Assembly: GCA_017163975.1 (NCBI GenBank)
Contig: JAFFSR010000008.1
Coordinates: 691,501-755,500, forward strand
DNA length: 64,000 nucleotides
Source of the DNA: Anastatus disparis
Lineage: Eukaryota > Arthropoda > Insecta > Hymenoptera > Eupelmidae
Reading direction: 5' to 3'
Shown here: positions 56,901 to 64,000 of the stretch, in pieces
Layout: the number at the start of each line of letters is the position of its first letter
Position numbering within the stretch: the stretch's first letter is position 1
Made by a program: the position numbers and the translations under genes
The notes under the pieces: generated by a model
Databases searched by the model: none
Seen by the model: only the letters and a program-made list of their open reading frames with translations
Told to the model about the DNA's origin: nothing

Positions 56901-58301
56901 TCCGACAAAATCTAATGTAAGACAAATTTTTAATTCTTTAGCTAATACAAGTGAAACTAAGAATATAGTTTATAATGATTGGGTGACTGTCACTGTACCA
57001 AGACAATCATGTGACTCATCTTCATGAAATCAAAGTAGCTTACAGAATTTTCAGGAACCTTATGAAGAATTCATTGACAATTTAGTTGAAGACTTCTGGA
57101 TTTTGACTAAATATCATTATATCTCTGAAAATCAAAAAAATTATTTTAGCCACTGCAAAAATATTTAGATAATGATTCTGCAATAATCCTTATGGACTTT
57201 GCTAAAAAATACTCATTTATTTGTCAGGATTCTACACAAGGTTTTTACTATAATAATACGACTGCAACTGTACATCTCATGGTTATTTATTACAAAAATC
57301 AGATTACTAATGAAGTGGATGTAAAAAGTTTCTGTGTCATTTCTAACTGTTCCAAACAGACAGGTTATACCGTCAATATTTTTCAAGAAGAGTTACTGAA
57401 CAAGATACAACTAGACTACCAATGGATTAAAAAAATTATTTATTTTACAGATGGGTCTCCTACTCAATACAAGAATGAGTAAGAAATATTTTAATATTAT
57501 GATTTCTTTAAATAATTAGTATTTTATTATAATTTTTGATTGCATTATGTATGTATGGCAGTAAAACGACATTAAAAATTGATCTTTAAAAACTAAATTT
57601 TATATATACCTTTTTCTGTCTTTGAATTTTTTACAGAATAACATACATTAAAATTATTAAACTTCCAATTTATGATAATAAGGTTTTAATATTAATTCAT
57701 TATTGTGTCATAGTGGCTCTAAAAAGAAATAATATAATAACATTATTTATTAATAAATAAATATTGATTATAAGTATATAGGAAAATAATAAATCTTTAA
57801 AGAGAAAATTTTGTTGTTCTCAGAAACCATTTTATCAACATCTGCTATCATGAAGATGATTTTGGTATTAAAGTAATAGCTCATCATTTTTTTGCAACTA
57901 GTCATGGAAAAAATGCTTGCGATGGTATTGGGGCAATAACTAAACGAATGACTAGAAAATTTTCTTTAGTGCAACCAAACGAAAATCAAATTGTCATACC
58001 AAAACAAATGTACGAATACTGCCTTAAGAACATTTCAGGAATCAAGCACTTATCATTATAATTTACAAGTTGTATGAAAATCTTTGAGATGCTAAAGCGA
58101 ATTTGAACATTTTTTCAGATATTTCTTTATGATGAAGCAGATGTTCTCAGAAGGAAGTGTAAACTTAACACTCGATTTCAGTCTGCTCTGACTATAAAAA
58201 ATACTCGAGATCATCACTGTTTCATGCCCTTCGATAAAAAATCTATGCAAATTAAAGTACATTCATTTGACGAAGATGTAAAAATAGTTAAAATAGCATA
58301 A
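53982..58301 (+). pseudogene. unassigned transposase-like gene of element 3 (copy B), 4 exons
   Basis: Diverged homologue of the gene in element 2 with the same exon order: about 53982-55076, 56447-57478, 57824 to about 58035, 58119-58301. Motifs in order: CYIGDILKEKCN; repeated C-x2-C and C-[ND]-P-F-x2-H modules (CSNPFKTHTRN, CCDPFKTHRM, CNNC, CKRC); DSISLHSFIKDLQLQYNQE; GSPGTHTICVCQIHQN; CMQHNCNDCP; DSTQGFYYNNTTATVHLMV; IYFTDGSPTQYKNE; YHEDDFGIKV; FFATSHGKNACDGIG; TRDHHCF. The core aspartate missing in copy A (CGG) is present here (CDG). One-base shift at about 54735 and stops at about 56653, 57025 and 57167 disable it. Intron 1 is 1370 bases, far longer than in copy A (82); the donor of intron 3 is not recognisable. 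Confidence 0.75.
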
Positions 58302-59617
58302 ATATATACATTTTTATTCCAATAATTGATAGAATATTATTACTTAATAAAAACAATACTATTTTTTCATTTAATTCTTTTATAATGATCCACCTTGTTT
58401 ATTATTAAAATTTAAAATGTTATAATAAAAAACAAGAATCCTTGAGATCATAATCAATCTTAAATAATTTAAAAATTTTAAAATGTTTCTCAATGCATTT
58501 TCTTCAAACATATAAAACACTAAAAAAATCAATTATTATGAAAAATTTTCATAAAAAAATCTGTATCTCGCTTTTTAGGTCATTTAAAGCGCTAAAATTT
58601 TGTTATACTGTTTTTTTTAGGAACACAACACCCTATTTTGAAAACAAAAGAATCACTTTTTGCAAGTATATTTGTATGCCTCAAAGTCAAAGATATTGAA
58701 TTTTAATAAATATTACATTCAATTTGCCAATTTTACTATTTCTCATTTTGATACTTACAAAAAATTTCAATCTTTAAATAACAATAACCACGGTTCCAGA
58801 CATCGTAGAAAATTGCCCAATAGGTCTAATTCAAGGTTTTAATGCCAACTTCTTCTGTATGTTGTGAACAAATACTTAGAGTGTAGTTGTTATGGCGCTT
58901 TGCATGTAAAGCAATAAAAAGGCCACTTTTATTAAAAACCGAAAATGCACGTATTAAACGAGCCACATCCCTTATATAAGCTTGATATCTATTACGATTG
59001 ATAGTGGCTTTTTTTAAACTATGTTTAAGGAATATTCTGTGAAAATTTCATGCAATTGGGAGTTGAAAGAAAAACATAGTACTGCTGCAAAGTTAGCAAA
59101 TATTGCAAAAATGCGTTTCTTTAAATAGCTGTATCTCAGTTTCTACTGATCGTGCGGAGCTTTTCGACCTCGCAAATGAAAGCTTTTACTATGAGCAAAA
59201 AAAAGTTATCACAAACAATATTGATTAGGGTTTACGATTTTAGAGTTACAGAGCTTCCAAAATGATCTATTTTCCGTAAAAAATACCGCATGTTTCCTTA
59301 GCTGCAGACTTTTCCCTTTGATTCTAAGCAATCTGCAAAAAGTTTTTCTTTAAAATATAAGGAATAACGAAAAATGCCGTTTGGAACATCAAGATTGATC
59401 AAGTTTTAAGCGATCTAGAATGCTATGAAAATTCGTAAAAAATGATGAATAAAAGGCCTTTTTTAGACATTCAGAAGGCCATTACTCGGCGAGTTTTGCA
59501 CGTAGAAAGCTGAAATTTTGCATGGAATCATTTTTTTTATAGTTCTATAACATATTCAAAATCCAGCCAAATCGGTGACCATCGTGCGACGACTTTTTAA
59601 AAAAAGTATTGGAACGC

Positions 59618-59620
<3 letters not shown>

Positions 59621-59680
<60 letters not shown>
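59621..59680. repeat. (TA)n microsatellite right of element 3
   Basis: About 60 bases of pure TA separating the terminus of element 3 from the right palindrome arm; a shorter TA tract (52217-52230) is on the left. Confidence 0.95.
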
Positions 59681-59683
<3 letters not shown>

Positions 59684-60471
59684 GCTTATATGTGTGAATA
59701 TGTGTATATATTTATGCGAATATTGAAATATGATCATAAAATCGGAAAAGGAATAATTCTTCTAGTTATTAGTTACTCGATGTTTAATCAAGAATTGAAA
59801 TGTCCATTTGGTCATCAATTAAAGTTTATATAATTGAGGATTGAAAATAATAACTAAAATTTGGTTAGTAATTAAAATCTTTATAATTAAGAACTAAAAG
59901 TTTGTTATAAACTAGGAGGCGTTTTAATTAATAACTAGAATTTTCAATTAAATTTTAACTGACAACTAAAATTTAATTATCAATTAAAATTTTTATAATT
60001 TAGAATTAAAAGTTAGTTATGAATTAGATGTTTAAATTAATAACTAGAATAGTTAATTAAATTTAAACTAATAACTAAAATTTGGTTAGTAATTAAAATC
60101 TTTATAATTAAGAACTAAAAGTTTGTTATAAACTAGGAGGCGTTTTAATTAATAACTAGAATTTTCAATTAAATTTTAACTGACAACTAAAATTTAATTA
60201 TCAATTAAAATTTTTATAATTTAGAATTAAAAGTTAGTTATGAATTAGATGTTTTAATTAATAATTAGAGTAGTAAATTAACTTTCAATTCATAACTCAA
60301 ATTTAGTCCTGAATTATTATTTTTAATTAGGAATTAAACAGTTAATTATTAAATAAAAGGTGATTTAATTAAAAATTCATTTAATTTTTTTGAACCCTAG
60401 TTTATAAACTTGCAATTATTTTAGACTTAGGGGAATACATCACTACCATTTGTATAATTTCTGATAGTTTT

Positions 60472-60545
60472 ATTTTTTGCAATTACCAGCAACAAATCTC
60501 AAGGACACAGTTTTGAATCATTTGGCATTTATTTATATAAGAGGC
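60472..60545 (+). pseudogene. Helitron helicase C-terminal snippet
   Basis: Encodes FAITSNKSQGHSFESFGIYL, equivalent to the FAMTINKSQGQTF...GV block in the copy at 1263-1315. It directly follows the right arm of the large palindrome and has the same orientation as the fragment at 45.1-47.9 kb, of which it may be the displaced end. Confidence 0.75.
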
Positions 60546-60660
60546 CATCCATAAATTACGTAAGAGTTTTGGAGGGAGGGGGGGGGGTTCAACATTTTCT
60601 TACTATTTCTTATTATGGGGGTGGGGGTGGGGGTCAAAATTGGTCTTACGTGAGAATTTT
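60543..60660. repeat. G-rich dispersed-repeat terminus
   Basis: GGCCATCCATAAATTACGTAAG followed by G-runs (up to ten Gs, then GGGGGTGGGGGTGGGGG) and CTTACGTGAG. The CCATAAATTACGT end is familiar from insect dispersed repeats. Family not assigned. Confidence 0.5.
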
Positions 60661-61168
60661 TTTTTTTCAAATTAAATTACGTATCGACTATAAAATATTT
60701 AAATACTTTAAATTTGATTAATTTTATTTTATTTTGATTATATAAATAAACGTATAAAGCTTTTAAACTACAATATAAAGTGAGAATACGATAGAATGCG
60801 CAAAAATATATTAAAATATTCATAGATACTGTATAAGCATATAGTCTAAGTTTAATGTAATACATTTTTTTAAATAATAAATTTTCCGCGAAACTGGCAG
60901 TTTGACGCACATGCCTGTTTCGTGGAAAATCAGAAGCATACGACTCGAATCAAGGAAAAAGTGTATCGTTTGTTTTATATTCAGATGAGTTTTTTCTTTC
61001 ACTTGACGATCATTAAATATTAAACAGAACACGAAAACAACATATGTAAAAAGTAATCTTAGTTTCTCACCCTTAATTATAATTAATTTATATTTATTAT
61101 TGAGTAAATAATATAGTATAAGTGTCGTATTATTTCAAGTTCAACAGTAAACTGTGTTATAAATAAAA
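60661..61168. other. gene-free spacer
   Basis: AT-rich upstream flank of the last gene, presumably containing its promoter; no element defined. Confidence 0.4.
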
Positions 61169-64000
61169 ATGACGAGTGAAATAGGTGATCTGTATCAAAG
61201 ATTTTTTGATTCTTATAAAAATGCTTTTTCGAACATGAGTGTACAAACAGCACAAACTAAAGCTAATGAGGATTGGAAAGAAGTGAAAATACGTTACAAA
61301 GATAAAGAGTTCGTCAAACAAATTTAGCAGAAAATTAATTCAAATAATGATATATCTGCAAAAAAAAAGTTACTTTGATGAATTATTTCACAAAATTAAT
61401 GGTAAGTTATGATAGTAACTTTTACTTATAATAATTAAACACTAAAAATTTTACATTTTCAATTATGATTTTGTATTAAATAACATTTTAATTCAAAAAA
61501 ATTATAAATTAATTTTAATTTAGAAAAAAAGTTAGTAAAAATGTTAATGTTTGTTAATTAATATGTTGATAATTAAATATTTTAAAGAAAGACGTAAGTT
61601 TAATCCTGTGTAGTCTTTCTTCATGCTTTATATTTTTTTAAATTTTTTTATTATTTAGGCTACAATTAATACAGAAAGTGTGAATGCGAATACTGTAGAT
61701 AATTCTTCAAAAATAGTTATTTCTTCTGCATGTGAAGATAGCAAAGACAATGTATCAATTCTTAGTAATAATAAAACATATTTAACTACAACTCCAAAAA
61801 TATTAGAAAGAACTTTTGCAGCACCAGCTCAAGAAGAAAGTAGGAGTAAAATTCAAGCTTTAGAAAGTCAACTGAATAGCCAATATCTTATATTAGACAG
61901 TGGTCTAGGTACTATATCAAAAAAATATATAGATACAACAAAAAAACAATTAGAAGAGCAAAAACGTCAATTGAAGAAAAAACAAGGCAACGCAGAATAT
62001 CAAAAGAAATTTAGAGCTGCTCAGAAACAAAAAGTACTTACTCTTTGCTCGGCAAATAAAGAAGCGGCTTTAACCTTATGTCCACGGGAAAATGTTGGTC
62101 GGCCGCGTATTGAAGAAGATCAGCCTGAACTTTTAAAAGCTATAGTAGACATTGCGACTTTTGGTGCAGCTGCGCACGATCGACGATAAACAGAAGAAAT
62201 TCGTACATGTAAAAGTATTGATGATCTTCGAGATAAGTTTACAGAAATGGGATTTAAGCTTTCTCGGAGTGCCACGTACTTGGGCTTACTTCAAAAAAAT
62301 TCAATAACATTAGAAGGGAAGCGGCATATTTCAACTGTACCAGTGAAGCTGTGCAAACCACAAAATAATAGCCATGAAAATCATCCCGATAGTTGCTTTT
62401 GTACCGCCTCTATTCACTATTTATAATCACTCGCATCTTTATTAGGGCCAAAACAAGTTTTTTTTTTGTCTCAAGACGACAAGGCTCGGGTCCTAATCGA
62501 ACTGAAAGCTGCACAAAAACAATCTTCGTTGCTTGTGCATGTAGAATATAAAGTTACTTCGCCAGATCACGATTGGGTAATAGCCGAACGGCATAAATTA
62601 ATACCTTCTGTGTATGCTGGCATTGTGATAAGACCTCAAGGCTTGGGAAATTCTACAGCAGTCACATATTCAGGCCCAACGTACATTGCTATACGGAGTT
62701 GGAAACACGACTCTTCCACTGCCAGTACTCATTCAGAAGATTTTAAAAAGCTGTTAAATCTTGAAAACTTCAAAATTTTAGCGAAAATTAACGATGAAAT
62801 CGAACCGATTGTTATTATAACTGCAGACGCAGGACCTGATGAAAATCCAAGGCAAATACTTAATATTTATTAAAGTATCTATAATGGTGTACCACCTGTA
62901 TAAAAATATTTCATTTAGTTCAAACTTTTAAACTAGCAGCTAATATGATGTGTTTGTATTTACTTATGTGATTATTACTTGAATATTTTAAAAACCTTGT
63001 CAATAAAAAATATGAATCTTAATATTAAAAAAAATTGGCAAAAGATATATTTAATAAAATAGTTTTTTTATTTTCAAATGTTTTTAATGAATTTTTCATC
63101 TTTCTCATATTAAAATTAATTTATCTTTCTACAATCTAAACATTAAAATATAAAAAAGTTTCATACGTGTTAAATTATGCTTTATAGATATCAAAAAGTT
63201 ATTCAGTTCGCTATACATCATTTTAAAAATTATAATTTGGATGCAATCTTCGTTGTTACGAATGCTCCTGGGCGCAGTGCATTCAATCGAGTTGAAAGGA
63301 GAATGGCCCCTTTAAGCAATGAATTGTCAGGATTAATCTTACGCCACGATAATTTTGGTACACATCTTGATAATAACGATTGATGTTGAACTAGAAAAAA
63401 AGAATTTTGCCTATGCTGGAGAGACTTTAGCTAATATTTGGTGTAATATGATTATAGACGATTATGAAGTATTTGCCGAATTTAAAGAACCTAGTAATGC
63501 CGATAATAGTGTATTTCTTGACATGAATGATGATTGGTACGCTGAACATGTCCGCGAATCACAGTACTAGTTACAGGTATTTTACTACGGGTTATCAATT
63601 CTAGATATTTTCAAAACTATTTTTATAGAAACGTAAATTTGTATGTTAATGATTTTCATTTGATTATAACTTTTCATAAAATTTAATTAATTTTTTTAAT
63701 ATTATTATAGGTACGAAAGTGTGATAAAATTGAATGTTGCAGTCATCTCAGAAGTAATTTATACACCGTTCTTCCTAATGGTTTTCTTCTACCACCATGC
63801 TTATTGCAACAAGAAGATACTAAAGGTCTTCTCAATATCGTATCATCTTCAGAAAAAAATCAAAATGCTACCTTTTTACCATTATTTCAAAGATTAATTT
63901 TAAAAGATTTAAAGATTCTTAATCTTGAATTTCTTCAAATGCCTTACGATTTTTATTGTCCATTAATACAAGCTCAGCTTAAAAGTAGAGTATACTTGAC
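61169..64000 (+). pseudogene. uncharacterised multi-exon gene, probably transposon-derived, runs off the window
   Basis: Exons: 61169-61401 (MTSEIGDLYQRFFDSYKNAF), 61659-62851, 63188-63576, 63711 onward. Recognisable blocks: a lysine/glutamine-rich coiled stretch (KKQLEEQKRQLKKKQ), NVGRPRIEEDQPELLKAIVD, AAAHDRR, KLSRSATYLGLL, GKRHISTVPVKL, FLSQDDKARV, YSGPTYIAIRSWKHDSSTA, ITADAGPDENPR, TNAPGRSAFNRVERRMAP, KNFAYAGETLANIW, DWYAEHVRESQY, CDKIECC. I remember this block set from uncharacterised predicted proteins scattered through insect and cnidarian genomes, which suggests a mobile origin; the aspartates in ITADAGPDENP could be catalytic (inference). In-frame stops at 62187-62189, 62424-62426 and 63568-63570, and frame shifts in exon 1 and near 63375, indicate decay. 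Intron 2 begins GC rather than GT. Confidence 0.7.

Larger units (their letters stand above)
52231..59620 (+). mobile_element. long-TIR element 3 in (TA)n, 7.4 kb, with transposase-like gene
   Basis: Ends GGGGCGTTCCAATAC and GTATTGGAACGCCCC, each abutting (TA)n. Inverted repeats of about 1.07 kb (52231-53306 and 58555-59620) are nearly identical. The gene occupies 53982-58301 on the plus strand. It lies at the exact centre of the larger palindrome 48112-60390. Confidence 0.9.
48112..60390. mobile_element. large palindromic element, arms broken by three insertions
   Basis: Left arm: 48112-48526, 51705-51730 and 52115-52230. Right arm: 59621-60390, uninterrupted. The arms pair as reverse complements through AATTAAATGAATTTTTAATT, TCAGGACTAAATTTGAGTT, AGGAGGCGTTTTAATTAA, GATGACCAA, AATGGACATTTC, TCGAGTAACTAATAACTAG and ATGATCATATTTCAATATTCGC. 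The right arm additionally has an internal duplication of about 190 bp (59840-60260). The centre is a (TA)n tract that received element 3. Helitron helicase fragments lie on both outer sides. Confidence 0.75.

Noticed and set aside
1..64000. tRNA, rRNA or SINE-like A/B boxes
   Set aside because: I scanned for GGTTCGAATCC-type B boxes and rRNA-like blocks and saw none convincing; a covariance-model scan would be needed to exclude them.

Overview
This window looks like an AT-rich, transposon-saturated stretch of an animal genome, most likely an insect. The evidence is spliced genes with GT-AG introns, long AT-rich spacers, poly-A/T runs and (TA)n microsatellites, and the mix of Copia, Helitron, Tc1/mariner, piggyBac and PIF/Harbinger-like relics. 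I cannot name the species; no host gene is intact. The only host-like coding sequence I recognise is a broken fragment of the RNA polymerase III largest subunit (POLR3A/RPC1), and it sits inside a transposon. Every family assignment is from motif reading alone, with no database search.

Layout. 1-7.9 kb: end of a Copia retrotransposon with its 3' LTR, a Helitron helicase tail, a decayed mariner-like element (minus strand), a TA-flanked MITE and a TTAA-flanked palindromic MITE split by a nested insertion. 7.9-10.1 kb: piggyBac relic with one nonsense codon and no C-terminus. 10.4-14.8 kb: small palindromic MITE, then a 3.5 kb palindromic element (TTA duplication) holding two further elements. 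15.67-29.06 kb: two long-inverted-repeat elements, (1) 3.2 kb with captured POLR3A sequence and (2) 10.1 kb with a spliced transposase-like gene, back to back across one (TA)n tract. 29.7-36 kb: two diverged DDE_Tnp_4-type transposase genes, one on each strand. 36.3-43.15 kb: two large palindromic foldback elements with nested MITEs. 43.7-44.7 kb: degenerate tandem repeat. 45.1-60.5 kb: a Helitron helicase apparently split into pieces by a solo-LTR-like insertion and a large palindrome. The palindrome itself holds a 3.2 kb satellite-bearing element, a TTAA MITE and, in its central (TA)n tract, (3) a 7.4 kb element with a second diverged copy of the transposase-like gene. 61.2-64 kb: a spliced, broken gene of an uncharacterised, probably mobile family that runs off the window.

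The most striking system is the set of three long-TIR elements (15674-18887, 18952-29057, 52231-59620). Their termini fit GGGNCRTTY, their inverted repeats are about 0.8, 1.4 and 1.1 kb, and all lie in (TA)n microsatellites. The two larger ones carry the same gene with matching exon order: an N-terminal repeated C-[ND]-P-F-x2-H module, a C-x-C-x2-H motif in the middle and a C-terminal YF[ST]DGSPTQYKN ... SHGKxAC[DG]GIG core. I read this as a microsatellite-targeting DNA transposon group with an unassigned transposase; the third member is non-autonomous and carries host gene sequence.

A second theme is nesting that can be resolved exactly, because palindromic arms or coding frames preserve the uninterrupted target. 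This gives target-site duplications of TTAA (several MITE families), TA, TTA, 8 bp, and AACT. A third theme is transposons whose interior is a tandem-repeat array.
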